DNA of 64,000 bases. Origin: Bdellovibrionia bacterium. GTDB lineage: Bacteria; Bdellovibrionota; Bdellovibrionia; Bdellovibrionales; JAGQZY01. The position numbers and the translations under genes were made by a program. This document shows, piece after piece, positions 1-10,600 of this stretch. The stretch covers positions 62,001-126,000 of the forward strand of contig JAUHWH010000008.1 of assembly GCA_030424715.1 (NCBI GenBank), read 5' to 3'. Below the pieces are notes generated by a model, which was not told the DNA's origin, searched no databases, and saw only the letters and a list, made by a program, of their open reading frames with translations. Within the stretch, counting starts at the first letter, position 1, and every line of letters starts with the position of its first letter.

Positions 1-217
1 TAAAAAAACTGACCAAGTGGCTCATAAACTTTTGCCCGGTCATCTCAAAGTACTCAGCCTCTGAGAGCGTCACAACTTCGCCCGCATCATTGGCCTCAAC
101 GACGATTCGATCACCGATAAAAGTGGGCGGCGTCTCAAACACACCACCACTGGCGTGGCTGTAACCACCAAAAAAAACAGAAAATACTGATGCTAATACA
201 AGCGACACACGGCTCAT
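1..217 (-). CDS. N-terminus of a secreted protein of unknown function (truncated by window edge)
   Basis: Reverse-strand frame open to position 1; ATG at 217 gives MSRVSLVLASVFSVFFGGYSHASGGVFETPPTF..., a typical signal peptide. Confidence 0.55.
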   Translation of the reverse strand, partial: MSRVSLVLASVFSVFFGGYSHASGGVFETPPTFIGDRIVVEANDAGEVVTLSEAEYFEMTGQKFMSHLVSFF

Positions 218-491
218 AAATCCCCCCAAAATATCTCGGCAGAACGCCGAATAAGCCCAATCAGTGCACGAGTTGAGTAAAAATTGCAATGAATCCGTCC
301 CCAAAATGGGTCACTACCGAAGTCTTCACGGCTTTGACAGCTATTGAATGTACTTTTTTCAGTGCTCTCGGAACTGGGCTCTTTGCTCCGACTGGCGCCC
401 CTTAGGGATGGACGAGCCCAGGCTTGCCCCCAAGCGGCCCCGCACCAAATTGCACTTGTGCCCCACAAAAATTGCGTTACAGTATCAAACT

Positions 492-995
492 ATGAAGTTG
501 CGAAAAGCCGTCTATGCAGGAAGTTTTGACCCCCTCACCCATGGCCATATTTGGATCATGCAACGGGCGGTGACCCTATTTGATGAAGTGACCATAGCCA
601 TCGGCGTGAATCCCACGAAATCTTATTTCTTGTCAGCACCAGAACGGCTGCAAAACATCCAGTCGCTGATCGACAGTCAAAACTGGGATGCCTGCAAGGT
701 GGATGTGAAAATCATTGAAAACCAGTTTCTAGCGAAGTTTGCCGCCTCAGTGAACGCCTCATGCTTGATCCGAGGCATGCGATCGGAGGCCGACTTTAGT
801 TACGAGTACGCCATGGCTCAAGCCAACAAGGCGCTAGCACCCCAAATTGAAAGCATATATCTGATGCCGCCGCCTCAGCTGGCCCAAGTGAGCTCATCCT
901 TGGTAAAATCCTTGATCGGTCCCGATGGCTGGGAGGACTTAGTCAAAGACTATGTTCCAGAGAATGTTTTTCAAACCATCTTAAATAAAAAATAA
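492..995 (+). CDS. coaD: Phosphopantetheine adenylyltransferase
   Basis: MKLRKAVYAGSFDPLTHGHIWIMQRA (T/HxGH nucleotidyltransferase motif), LIRGMRSEADFSYEYAMAQANKAL, VSSSLVKSL; ATG at 492 preferred over the upstream ORF start. Confidence 0.95.
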   Translation: MKLRKAVYAGSFDPLTHGHIWIMQRAVTLFDEVTIAIGVNPTKSYFLSAPERLQNIQSLIDSQNWDACKVDVKIIENQFLAKFAASVNASCLIRGMRSEADFSYEYAMAQANKALAPQIESIYLMPPPQLAQVSSSLVKSLIGPDGWEDLVKDYVPENVFQTILNKK

Positions 996-1064
996 GGTTT
1001 TCTCTAAAAAGCGGACAATGGGAATTGCCCCCCTTTTCAGAACGAAGGTTTGCAAAGTGACCGG

Positions 1065-2435
1065 CTAGTGACCGTCGAGCTCGATTCCAAAAGACTTTAT
1101 TTTTCGATGCAGGTAGGAGCGCTCCAGCCCAATGGCCTCGGCCGTCTTGGATATATTGCCGTTGTTCTCGTTAATCTTTTTAATTATGTACTCTCGCTCG
1201 AACATGGAGCGCGCCTCACGAAAACTACCGGCATCATCGTAGACAGCTCCGCCATTCTTCTGGTTGAGCCCCGCGAATGTGAGGTCATGGACATCGATGG
1301 TGTCTTCCGGAGTGAGGATGTAAACTCTTTCGATAAAGTTTTTAATTTCACGGACATTACCTGGCCAGTCGTGCTTTATGAGCTCTTTGAGAGCTTTGTT
1401 TGAAAATTTCTTTTCAGCATAACCACCACTGAGACAAGCCTTCTCGCTGAAGTGGATCACCAGGGGCTCAATATCCTCACGTCGGTCACGAACCGGGGGA
1501 ATATCAAATGGCACCACATGCAACCTATAGTAGAGGTCTTCACGGAACAGACCTTTTGAAACCAAATCTTGCAGGTCTTTTGTTGTGGCGGCCACGACTC
1601 GAACGTCTAACTCGATTTGTCGATTCCCACCCACTCTTTGAATCTTGTGGTCTTCGAGATATTTTACCAATTTGGCTTGCACCGACATCGGTAAAGTATC
1701 GACATCGTCCAAAAACAACGTGCCCTTGTCGGAGTGGTCAAACACCCCTTTTCGCTCGTCACTATTGCCAATCACAGCGCCCTCTTCGTAGCCAAACAGT
1801 TCGCCTTCGATCAGGTCCTCTGTGTTGTGGGCACACTTGAAGTCCACAAAAGACTGACCCGCACGTTGACTCAGATAGTGGATATTCATGGCGACAAGCT
1901 CTTTGCCAACACCGACCTCACCCTTGATGAGAACCCAGGAGTTGGTGGGAGCAATTCTTGAAATCAGTTCTTTGACCTTTTTGGCCTCAGTGCTGTTTCC
2001 GATAATGGCCATGTTCTGCCGTAGCTTATTGAGGAGAGACCCTTTCTCGCGACGGACATTACGGACCTCGATTAAGTTGTTGAGTAAGATCGATACCCGA
2101 TCCATGGATATTGGTTTTTCCACAAAATCCCAGGCGCCGAGCTTCGTCGCTTCAACGGCGGTCTCGATGGTGCCATGCCCTGACATCACGATGATATCAG
2201 GCCGCCCCGGTAACACTGAAACCTCTCGGAGCAAATCCATGCCGTCTTTGTCACCAGGCATCCAAATATCAAGAAGGACGATGTCCGGCTGAAAACTTTC
2301 TATTTTTTGCAGACCCACATTGGCGTTTTCAGCGGAATCAACCACGTAGCCCTCGTCGGCAAGGGAGGCACAAAGAACTTCTCGAATGGGCGCTTCATCG
2401 TCGACGACCAAGATTTTCTCGCTTTTATATTCCAT
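1065..2435 (-). CDS. ntrX: NtrX/NtrC-family response regulator (REC + AAA+ + Fis HTH)
   Basis: REC (ILVVDDEAPIREVL, DIVLLDIWMPGDKDGMDLL), AAA+ (GEVGVGKE, GTLFLDDVD), C-terminal HTH; sits directly downstream of an NtrY-like kinase. GAFTGA is replaced by GAVIGN. Confidence 0.85.
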   Translation of the reverse strand: MEYKSEKILVVDDEAPIREVLCASLADEGYVVDSAENANVGLQKIESFQPDIVLLDIWMPGDKDGMDLLREVSVLPGRPDIIVMSGHGTIETAVEATKLGAWDFVEKPISMDRVSILLNNLIEVRNVRREKGSLLNKLRQNMAIIGNSTEAKKVKELISRIAPTNSWVLIKGEVGVGKELVAMNIHYLSQRAGQSFVDFKCAHNTEDLIEGELFGYEEGAVIGNSDERKGVFDHSDKGTLFLDDVDTLPMSVQAKLVKYLEDHKIQRVGGNRQIELDVRVVAATTKDLQDLVSKGLFREDLYYRLHVVPFDIPPVRDRREDIEPLVIHFSEKACLSGGYAEKKFSNKALKELIKHDWPGNVREIKNFIERVYILTPEDTIDVHDLTFAGLNQKNGGAVYDDAGSFREARSMFEREYIIKKINENNGNISKTAEAIGLERSYLHRKIKSFGIELDGH

Positions 2436-2503
2436 AGTGCCTCCAGTGTAGTTGAGTTTTACACCAGCCCAAGCCCATTGAGAAGTGATTTGTCAGCCGC
2501 GGC

Positions 2504-4690
2504 TTAGGCTTTCTTGTAAGGCAATTCAATCTGTGCATGTAGGCCGCGTGGCTCATTGGGCTTCAGGCGCACATAGCCATTGTGGTCTTCAATAATCTTT
2601 TTGACGATGGTCAACCCCAACCCAGAGCCTCCCGGATGTTTTGAATAATAGGGCTCAAACATGCGTCGCATTTCTTCTTCCGTCACATTCTTTCCGTTGT
2701 CGATGACACTCAAAGACACTAGCTTATTGGCATCATCCACCGCCGTTTCAATGCGAATCTGGGGCTGAGCAACTCCCGTGGTGGCATTGACCGCGTTTTC
2801 AACCAAGTTAAAAATAGCGCGCTTTAATTGCTCAGGGTCAAAATAAAAGTCAACCAAATGATTATCTAAAGAACCGACAAACTTGATGTGACGATGGGCG
2901 TGCTCATAAAACGCAATGACCTTCTCGACCATGACATTGAGGTCCCCCAGACGCGTGTGGGTTTCGGGCATACGAGCAAACTGGCTGAACTCGTTGATCA
3001 AGTGCTTTAGGGAGTCCGTTTGCTCGATGATCATGGTGGTACAGTCGGTAAAGGCAGGATCTTTGATTTCGCTAGAGAATTTTTTTTGCAGCCTTTGCGC
3101 CGATAATTTTATGGGGGTCAGAGGGTTTTTGACCTCATGGGCGATTCGGCGAGCCACCTCTTTCCAGGCGGCGGCTCGTTGGCCATGCACCACGTCTGTC
3201 AAATCATCGAAGGCCACCACCTTACCCAGATCTTCACCCTTGTCGTTGTAAAGAGTGGAAATCTTTAGCATGGATGGAATGCTTGAGTCCTTTCTGTCCA
3301 AGATGATTTCTTTTTCAATGGTGTTGAGGCGATGAGTTTTCATCTTGGTGACCATCTGTCGATACAACCGGAAGTACTTTTCGCCCAAAACCTCTTGTGC
3401 GCTTTTGTTGATGAACTCTTTTGATTCAATTTGCAAAAGGTTCGCCGCCTTTTCATTGACCATCGTGATTCGATCAGAGGAATCAAGAGAGATGACTCCC
3501 GTATTCACGTTGGATAGGACGACGTGCATGTAGCGACGACGCTGATCCAGCTCTTGCAGTGTGGCTTTTAGACTATCATTAGCATCACTGGTTTCATTGC
3601 GATAACGAATTAGAGCACCCACCATGGCGTTGAAGTGCTCCGCCAACTTCAAGACCTCCGTCTCACCCGAAGGAAGGTTCACTTTCTGATAGTTGCCCTC
3701 GGCGATCTTTTGGGTGGCACGACCCAGAGTGTCCAGCGACGAGGAGAGATGCTTTGATATGTAAACCCCAAACCAAATCGAGCAAAACAAAATCATCAGA
3801 GTCATTAAGATCAGCACAATCACATAGATCGACTTCAGTGGATATTCCAAGGGATTGACCCCTCTCATTTCCTCGTAAGCGAGAGACACATCGTTCATCT
3901 TTGAGATCACTGAAACAGGAATAAAAGAGGAGATGGCGACCACCCCCAAGTCATTGTCGAGTGGGACCAAAACCCGCACCAGATTGCCCTGATTAAGTGT
4001 CTCCACACTGCTTTTTTCGATGCGATCTTCAGCGACCCGCTTTAGGATCTCCATATTGGGCGGTGGGATGATGGGTACCGTCGCGTCGTCAACAATCGCG
4101 ATCAGTCGCTCAGTCTGCAGGTTTGGGTAGTATTCAACCACATCGAGACTTTGCTCTTTGCGAAAGTTTTGTAGCAATGTTTTTTTATCTTCTAAGGACT
4201 GCTCTGAATTCAAGCGGTCCGCCAAGATAAAGCCAGCGTTAAAATTCTTTTTCTTTGCCGTCGAGTAGTATTCGTCTTGAATGACGATCGCACTTTTCAA
4301 GACCCCCTGCATTTTGTCGCTGAACCAGCGGTCAAAACTGGAGTTGATATAAAAAAGCGAGATGACAAACATCAAAGCCGTCGGCACTAGACTGAATACC
4401 AAAAAGGTGGCGATCAACCGAGACTTCAGAGAATTGCCAATCCAACCGGTTTGGTTATCCACAAAGGCTTTAAAGAGGTTGCGTAATATAAAGAAGCTGA
4501 GCAACAGCAGCAGAATCAAGTTGAAGTTAATCAGACCAAAAAAGAAGATGGATTGATTGAGGGGAAGCTGCTCACCAAAGCTAAAAATCTTGATCTCAAA
4601 CCAGGCGAGAATACAAAAAAGAATGGCCAGAAAGATTGAAAAGGTAATTTCGCGATTCTTTTTTCGAGCCTCTAACTTTTTAGATAACAT
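2504..4690 (-). CDS. ntrY: NtrY-like membrane sensor histidine kinase (TM, HAMP, PAS, HisKA, HATPase)
   Basis: N-terminal TM helices, HAMP-like segment, H-box AHEVKNPLTPIKLSAQRLQKKF, C-terminal GGSGLGLTIVKKIIEDHNG. Confidence 0.88.
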   Translation of the reverse strand: MLSKKLEARKKNREITFSIFLAILFCILAWFEIKIFSFGEQLPLNQSIFFFGLINFNLILLLLLSFFILRNLFKAFVDNQTGWIGNSLKSRLIATFLVFSLVPTALMFVISLFYINSSFDRWFSDKMQGVLKSAIVIQDEYYSTAKKKNFNAGFILADRLNSEQSLEDKKTLLQNFRKEQSLDVVEYYPNLQTERLIAIVDDATVPIIPPPNMEILKRVAEDRIEKSSVETLNQGNLVRVLVPLDNDLGVVAISSFIPVSVISKMNDVSLAYEEMRGVNPLEYPLKSIYVIVLILMTLMILFCSIWFGVYISKHLSSSLDTLGRATQKIAEGNYQKVNLPSGETEVLKLAEHFNAMVGALIRYRNETSDANDSLKATLQELDQRRRYMHVVLSNVNTGVISLDSSDRITMVNEKAANLLQIESKEFINKSAQEVLGEKYFRLYRQMVTKMKTHRLNTIEKEIILDRKDSSIPSMLKISTLYNDKGEDLGKVVAFDDLTDVVHGQRAAAWKEVARRIAHEVKNPLTPIKLSAQRLQKKFSSEIKDPAFTDCTTMIIEQTDSLKHLINEFSQFARMPETHTRLGDLNVMVEKVIAFYEHAHRHIKFVGSLDNHLVDFYFDPEQLKRAIFNLVENAVNATTGVAQPQIRIETAVDDANKLVSLSVIDNGKNVTEEEMRRMFEPYYSKHPGGSGLGLTIVKKIIEDHNGYVRLKPNEPRGLHAQIELPYKKA

Positions 4691-4692
4691 TG

Positions 4693-5160
4693 CTATAGCT
4701 TATGGATGGAATCCATAACTTGCAACATATCTAATGTGACTTGAGCCGCTTCGGCACCTTTATTACCCTTGGCGCCACCACACCGGGATTCCGCCTGTTC
4801 ACGGTTCTCTGTTGTTAGCACACCAAAGCCCACCGGCTTACCGGTGGCCAATTGCAATTGCGAGCAACCCCGCTCAACGGCGTTGCAGACGTAGTCGTAA
4901 TGACTGGTCTCTCCACGAATCACAATCCCCAATGCCACAACACCGTCACAGTCGTCTTTTTGCAACAAGGCCTGCACTGCCAAAGGAATTTCAACAGCGC
5001 CCGGCACGTAGACGCGTGCGTAGGGCTCTAGATCATAATTGGCCAACATCGCCAGAGCGCCAGACTCCAACTTTTTCGTGAGCTCTTCGTTAAAAAGAGC
5101 GGTCACAATAGCGATTTTCTTTGAGCTTTTCAGACTGGGTTGGGCTTCGATAATATTCAT
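4693..5160 (-). CDS. ribH: 6,7-dimethyl-8-ribityllumazine synthase
   Basis: IAIVTALFNEELT..., VPGAVEIPLAVQALL, GVVALGIVIRGETSHYDYVCNAVERG, PVGFGVLTTENREQA. Confidence 0.95.
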   Translation of the reverse strand: MNIIEAQPSLKSSKKIAIVTALFNEELTKKLESGALAMLANYDLEPYARVYVPGAVEIPLAVQALLQKDDCDGVVALGIVIRGETSHYDYVCNAVERGCSQLQLATGKPVGFGVLTTENREQAESRCGGAKGNKGAEAAQVTLDMLQVMDSIHKL

Positions 5161-5171
5161 CAGGGTTTCCT

Positions 5172-6311
5172 CTAGTTGTACACGACAGGTTCTGTTGTCG
5201 CTGTGTCGGATGAAGCTTCAGTGGAGGTGAGCGCTACGATTTCAAGGCCAAAGCCTTTCAACCCAATGTTGTTAGGCTGCATTCGAGAGACCAAATTGAT
5301 TTTGCCAACGCCGAGAGCTCGTAAAATCTGAGCTCCAATGCCGTATTCACGGGGGTCCATCTTTCTTGGCTTAGGAATCTCTTTAAAAGCGTTCACCATT
5401 TCTGAGATGACAGAGTTCTGTCCCTCTTTGCGGAGATAGACCAAAACTGCTGATTCTTGCTGAGCCATCTGCTTCAAAATGCCGTGGATTCTTGAAGCGG
5501 AGTCATAGGGGCCGCCTCGAAAGACGTCGCCTAAAACATTCTCGACTTGCACTCGCACCAAAGTCGGTTGGTCGCGGTCGATGGTGCCTTTCTGAATAAC
5601 GATGTTCTCTGAGCCATCCAAAACATTCTTGAAAACTTTGACAACGAAGTCTTCGCTATAGGGATTGGGCAAAGGCTCACTGGCGATTTCTCGGACAAAA
5701 GTTTCATTTTCTAAGCGGTAGCTAATCAAGTCTTCAATGGTTCCAATTTTCAAATTGAATTTTTCTGCAAAGGCCCTGAGGTCCTTCAACCTGGCCATTG
5801 ACCCATCTTCTTTCATAATCTCACAAATCACCGCGCCCGGATTGAGACCAGCCAACTTTGCAAGGTCAACACTGCCCTCGGTATGCCCCGCTCGCCGCAA
5901 GACCCCCCCTTTTTGAGCACGGATAGGAAACACGTGCCCCGGCATAATCACATCACTGGGCTCCGCATTGGGGCTGGCTGCGACTCGAATGGTGTGAGCC
6001 CGATCGGCTGCGGAAATACCGGTGGATACCCCAGAGGCGGCTTCAATACTCACGGTAAAAGCCGTTTTGTTGGGTGAGTTGTTGGTGCGAGGGCCGACCA
6101 TCAGAGGAATACCGAGTTTTTCAATTTGCTCAGCCGTCAGCGCAAGGCAGATGAGTCCGCGAGCTTCTTTCGCCATAAAGTTGATAAGCTCGGGAGTTAC
6201 GAAGTCAGCCGCTAATACAATATCGCCTTCATTTTCTCGGTCTTCGTCATCCACAAGAATAACCATTCGACCGTTGCGAATGTCGTCGATTAATTCACGA
6301 GCGCTATGCAT
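5172..6311 (-). CDS. ribBA: RibBA-type protein: 3,4-dihydroxy-2-butanone-4-phosphate synthase fused to a GTP cyclohydrolase II-like domain that lacks zinc ligands
   Basis: DHBPS half well conserved ([53 protein letters not shown]); GCHII half recognisable ([13 protein letters not shown]) but Cys motif lost. Confidence 0.92.
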   Translation of the reverse strand: MHSARELIDDIRNGRMVILVDDEDRENEGDIVLAADFVTPELINFMAKEARGLICLALTAEQIEKLGIPLMVGPRTNNSPNKTAFTVSIEAASGVSTGISAADRAHTIRVAASPNAEPSDVIMPGHVFPIRAQKGGVLRRAGHTEGSVDLAKLAGLNPGAVICEIMKEDGSMARLKDLRAFAEKFNLKIGTIEDLISYRLENETFVREIASEPLPNPYSEDFVVKVFKNVLDGSENIVIQKGTIDRDQPTLVRVQVENVLGDVFRGGPYDSASRIHGILKQMAQQESAVLVYLRKEGQNSVISEMVNAFKEIPKPRKMDPREYGIGAQILRALGVGKINLVSRMQPNNIGLKGFGLEIVALTSTEASSDTATTEPVVYN

Positions 6312-6909
6312 TTTGAACTCCTTGGGATTTCAACAGTCCCTTCATATAGTAGTCAGTTTCAATGTTCACAGTTTGACCTTCTTCAAGAGCATCCATATTT
6401 GTTTGTCTCAGGGTTTCAGGAATCAGGCAGACCTGAAAGTCGACGGCATCGACCCAGTTCACAGTGAGGCTAACCCCGTTGATGGCGACACTCGACTTCT
6501 CCCAAATTTCGTTTCTACGATGCGCGGGCAACTGAAAGGTTAGCAAAAGACAGTCACCCGCCCACTCCTTCACTTTTAAGGTAGACACAGCGTCCACATG
6601 TCCAGACACCAAGTGACCATGAATTCGATCGCCAAAGCGTAGGGAGCGCTCCAAATTAAAAGACGCCTGTTGAAGCTCAGGGGCCGACCAGCCAGTCACT
6701 TGGAGAGTTTCGTGACCCACCGTGAACTTCATAGTCTCTTTATCATAAGCTTCAACGGTCAAACAGACACCGTTGCAAGCCACGCTATCGCCGATCTTGA
6801 TATCATCAAAAGAAACAGGGCGGGCCAATTGAATTTGCAGAGACTGATCACCCTGCTGGATTTCAATAATTTTTGAATTTGCTTCGACGATACCAGTGAA
6901 CAACCCCAA
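6304..6909 (-). CDS. ribE: Riboflavin synthase alpha chain
   Basis: [52 protein letters not shown]; duplicated lumazine-binding repeats. Confidence 0.95.
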   Translation of the reverse strand: MGLFTGIVEANSKIIEIQQGDQSLQIQLARPVSFDDIKIGDSVACNGVCLTVEAYDKETMKFTVGHETLQVTGWSAPELQQASFNLERSLRFGDRIHGHLVSGHVDAVSTLKVKEWAGDCLLLTFQLPAHRRNEIWEKSSVAINGVSLTVNWVDAVDFQVCLIPETLRQTNMDALEEGQTVNIETDYYMKGLLKSQGVQNA

Positions 6910-7009
6910 GCCTCCAACCGCTTAATTTTGTTGGGAGAATAGAGTTTTTGATTCGCATTGTCAACAAGGTGGGCGATTGATTAATCCAGTGATTACAGTC
7001 GCTTACGAG

Positions 7010-7906
7010 CTAGAGACTTAAAAAGTCCGCCAGAGAGGTCGCATCGATGGAGCAGTGGTCGCCTGCCGTTGGTCGCCACTGCACCTGCGCGCCGGCTCCC
7101 TGCAGTCGAAGTTGCAGCTTGTGGGCGCCCTCAAAAAGGCCATAGCGATCTTGCATTCCGGCACTGATATAAAACTTTTGATATTGCGACAGGCGAGCCG
7201 ACCGAACGGTGTTGAGGGGAGAAAACCTTTGCCACTCCTCTTCGTTGGCAAAATATCGACGCCCCATCAGCAGGGCAGAAAGGAGGGCGCGTGGCTTCGC
7301 CCCGCTCTGTACCAAAAAGGTAGCTAAGTCAGAAGCACTGGCGTGAGGAGACAGTTCATACAACGGAGGACAAAGGGCCGCCACTCGAGAAAAGTTTTGC
7401 GGCATCTCAAGAGCGATCGCCAGAACGTTCAGCCCCCCCATAGAAGCCCCCATTAAAAAACGCTGCCGAGGCGTGCCGGTCCGTTGTTCAATGGTGGGAA
7501 ACACTTCGGTCTTAAAACGCCCGAGCAGACCTGTTTCTGCATAGGTCATAAAGGGGGTCACCAACCAAGAGTCACCAAATGACAAGGTGATGACAGTGGG
7601 AACCTTGGTTGCCTTCTGTTGCCAGCGGCTCTGCACTAGCGCCGTGTAGGCTCCACCATCGATCCAGAGGTTCTCGTCTTGTCCTTTGCCGTGAAATACA
7701 TAGAGGAGGCGCTGAGGATCACTGGTCGCCGAAGTGTGAACACAGTAGTTCCAGTCGGCCCCTCCAACGTAACAGAGTTGTTTTGCTGGAATGAACTTAG
7801 CCTGCTGGCGTCCAAACCGAAAATCACTCAGGGTTTTCACACTGACGTAGCCAGCAAGAAGGATGACGTAACCGACGAACAAAAAACGTAAAGCTTTTTT
7901 AATCAT
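7010..7906 (-). CDS. Alpha/beta-hydrolase / esterase-like protein
   Basis: LLYVFHGKGQDENLW, nucleophile elbow LMGASMGGLNVLA, C-terminal GDHCSID; N-terminal TM/signal segment. Confidence 0.7.
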   Translation of the reverse strand: MIKKALRFLFVGYVILLAGYVSVKTLSDFRFGRQQAKFIPAKQLCYVGGADWNYCVHTSATSDPQRLLYVFHGKGQDENLWIDGGAYTALVQSRWQQKATKVPTVITLSFGDSWLVTPFMTYAETGLLGRFKTEVFPTIEQRTGTPRQRFLMGASMGGLNVLAIALEMPQNFSRVAALCPPLYELSPHASASDLATFLVQSGAKPRALLSALLMGRRYFANEEEWQRFSPLNTVRSARLSQYQKFYISAGMQDRYGLFEGAHKLQLRLQGAGAQVQWRPTAGDHCSIDATSLADFLSL

Positions 7907-7952
7907 GGCTAAATTGTAAACTGAAATTTTTAGGGGTCAATGACTAACCCCC

Positions 7953-10538
7953 TTATGAAAACTTCAATCCTAGGTCATGCCCAGCAACAGAGACCTTGCT
8001 GCCTTTACCAATCTCTCCGGCCAAAAGTTTTTTCGACAGCACATTGACGATTTCTTTTTGTATGAGCCGTTTTAGCGGACGAGCTCCAAAGGTCGGATCG
8101 TAGCCTTTTTTAGCTAGATAATTAATGGCCGAGTCTTCTAGTTCGATAGCGATACCCTGCTCCTGCAGGCGGCGAGTCAGTTGCTTCAGTTGGATTCGGA
8201 CAATTCCAGAGATATTGTCTTCGCTTAACTTTTTAAATACCACCCGCTCATCGATTCGGTTTAAGAACTCGGGGCGGAAAAAGTGTCCTAGGTTTTCATC
8301 GATTTTACTCTCAACCTGTTCATCGGTCAGCGCCTCATCCATGATAAACTCGGAGCCCACATTGGATGTCATAATGATAATGGTATTCTTGAAATCTATG
8401 GTTCGCCCCTGCCCATCCGTCAAGCGCCCTTCGTCAAACACTTGCAATAAGACATTGAACACATCGCGATGGGCCTTTTCCACTTCATCCAGTAAAACCA
8501 CGCTGTAGGGACGACGGCGAACCGCTTCTGTGAGTTGCCCCCCCTCATTGTACCCCACATACCCTGGGGGCGCTCCAATCAAACGGGCCACAGAATGTTT
8601 CTCCATATACTCGCTCATGTCGATTCGAATGATATTGTCTTCGCTATCAAACATGAACTCAGCCAAGGCTTTGACGACCTCAGTTTTCCCGACCCCTGTC
8701 GGACCTAAAAAGAGGAAGGCGCCAATGGGTTTGTTTGGGTCGGAGAGTGCGGACCGCGAGCGACGAATGGCATCGGACACCACTTCAAGGGCCTGATCTT
8801 GGCCTACGACTCGTCCAGCAAGGAGTTCTTCCATCTGCAAAAGCTTGTCGCTTTCACTCTTAATCATTTTATCAACCGGTATTCCAGTCCAGCTGGAGAC
8901 CACCTGTGAAATCAGCTCTGGATCGACAATCTCCCGAAGCAACTTATCGTCCGAATCTTTTTCTTCATCTTGAATGGCTTCATCCAGACTGCTTTTTTCT
9001 TTCTCTAAGTTAGGCAGCTCCCCGTACTTCAATTGCGCGGCCCGCTCGAGATCTCCCTCACGCTCCGCTTTTTCGATATTGGCTCGGGTTTCTTCAATTT
9101 TACTTTTAACCTCTTTGAGTCCATCAATACTGAGGCGTTCTTTTTTCCATTGGGTTTCAAGGGTATCAAGCTCCGCCTTAAGGCTGGCCACCTCATCGGC
9201 AATATCTGCCAGACGCTCTGGGTTTTCATTTTCGTTTTTCAAGGCCTGCTCTTCGATTTGAAGTTGCATTATTTTACGCTGAACCTGATCAATTTCGACA
9301 GGAACCGATTTGATCTCCATACTTAGTTTACTGGCGGCCTCATCGATCAGATCAATGGCCTTATCTGGTAGAAAGCGATTGGCGATATAACGATCTGATA
9401 AATGAGCCGCGGCAATCAAAGCTCCATCAGTGATGCGAACACCGTGATGCACCTCATACTTCTCTTTGAGACCTCGTAAAATTGTAACCGTATCGGCGAC
9501 AGTGGGTTCATCGACAAAGACCGTTTGAAAGCGACGCTCGAGGGCCTTGTCTTTCTCGATGTATTCTCGGTATTCATCGAGAGTTGTCGCACCAATACAA
9601 CGCAGCTCACCTCGCGCCAAAGCCGGCTTTAAAAGCTGCCCAGCGTCCATAGCTCCATCAGTTTTTCCGGCGCCGACAAGAGTGTGCAACTCATCGATAA
9701 ACAGAATGACCGAGCCGTTGCTCTCTTGCACTTCTTTGATTACACCTTTCAGTCTTTCTTCGAACTCGCCACGGTATTTAGCCCCGGCGACGAGGGCTCC
9801 CATATCTAAACTTAGAATTTTTTTATCGTTGAGGACTTCGGGGACATCCTTACTAAGAATTCTCAAAGCTAGGCCCTCGGCAATCGCGGTCTTACCGACG
9901 CCGGGCTCTCCAATCAACACAGGGTTGTTTTTCTTGCGACGAGCGAGCACTTGAATCGTACGACGAATCTCATCGTTACGACCGATGACAGGATCAAGAC
10001 GGCCCTGGGCGGCAAGCTCTGTCAGGTCCCGCGTGTACTTTTGTAAAACTTTGTATTCCGCATCGGGATTCTCAGACTGAATCGTCTCACCACCGCGGAG
10101 TTCTGAGTAGGCTTTGTCTAGTTTCTTCTCGTCAATGCCCAATCGCTTGTAGATGCTATTGAGTTCACGGTCTCCCATCTTCAGCGAACAAACAAAAAAG
10201 TGTTCCACCGAAATAAAGCCATCACCCAGTTCTCCCGCATAGCCTTCGCTGAATTTAAATAAGGTTTGCAGTCGAGTGCTTGCCAAAATTTGACTCGGGC
10301 CCGAGGTGACTTTCGGAAAGCCATCGATGCGACTCTTGAGGGCTTTCGACAGCTCGTTGCCGTCGGCGCCAAGAGCTTTAAGCAAATCAGAAATACGGTG
10401 GGTGGAGTCGGTGATGACATGAAACAGCAAATGCTCCGGTTCAACAGACGGATTCTGCAACGATTCGGCCGAACGAGCGGCTTTCTGCATGGTTTGCTTT
10501 GCTGGCACTGTCATTTTTTCTATATCGTTCATCGACAC
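7953..10538 (-). CDS. clpB: ATP-dependent chaperone ClpB
   Basis: 861 aa; two AAA+ modules ([31 protein letters not shown]), Clp N domain, middle coiled coil, [15 protein letters not shown]. Confidence 0.96.
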   Translation of the reverse strand: MSMNDIEKMTVPAKQTMQKAARSAESLQNPSVEPEHLLFHVITDSTHRISDLLKALGADGNELSKALKSRIDGFPKVTSGPSQILASTRLQTLFKFSEGYAGELGDGFISVEHFFVCSLKMGDRELNSIYKRLGIDEKKLDKAYSELRGGETIQSENPDAEYKVLQKYTRDLTELAAQGRLDPVIGRNDEIRRTIQVLARRKKNNPVLIGEPGVGKTAIAEGLALRILSKDVPEVLNDKKILSLDMGALVAGAKYRGEFEERLKGVIKEVQESNGSVILFIDELHTLVGAGKTDGAMDAGQLLKPALARGELRCIGATTLDEYREYIEKDKALERRFQTVFVDEPTVADTVTILRGLKEKYEVHHGVRITDGALIAAAHLSDRYIANRFLPDKAIDLIDEAASKLSMEIKSVPVEIDQVQRKIMQLQIEEQALKNENENPERLADIADEVASLKAELDTLETQWKKERLSIDGLKEVKSKIEETRANIEKAEREGDLERAAQLKYGELPNLEKEKSSLDEAIQDEEKDSDDKLLREIVDPELISQVVSSWTGIPVDKMIKSESDKLLQMEELLAGRVVGQDQALEVVSDAIRRSRSALSDPNKPIGAFLFLGPTGVGKTEVVKALAEFMFDSEDNIIRIDMSEYMEKHSVARLIGAPPGYVGYNEGGQLTEAVRRRPYSVVLLDEVEKAHRDVFNVLLQVFDEGRLTDGQGRTIDFKNTIIIMTSNVGSEFIMDEALTDEQVESKIDENLGHFFRPEFLNRIDERVVFKKLSEDNISGIVRIQLKQLTRRLQEQGIAIELEDSAINYLAKKGYDPTFGARPLKRLIQKEIVNVLSKKLLAGEIGKGSKVSVAGHDLGLKFS

Positions 10539-10573
10539 CTCTTCGCGTTTGACGGATCACCCATCTATCCATA

Positions 10574-10600
10574 GGATGGGGCCGATTTCGGAGTTGTCAA
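10574..10600 (-). promoter_or_regulatory. Candidate sigma32-type heat-shock promoter for clpB
   Basis: Reverse strand reads TTGACA-(13 nt ACTCCGAAATCGG)-CCCCATCC, close to CTTGAAA-N13/14-CCCCATNT, about 36 nt upstream of the clpB start. Confidence 0.55.

Noticed and set aside
348-491. N-terminal extension of coaD to 215 aa
   Set aside because: CoaD family proteins start at M(K)xxAVYAGSFDP; the upstream 48 residues are not family-like, so ATG 492 is used.
1050-1403. 117-aa plus-strand ORF (and others at 1508, 1734, 1888)
   Set aside because: Antisense to the ntrX-like response regulator; no start context or recognisable product.
6910-7009. FMN riboswitch upstream of ribE
   Set aside because: No RFN-like conserved blocks seen and the region is too short.
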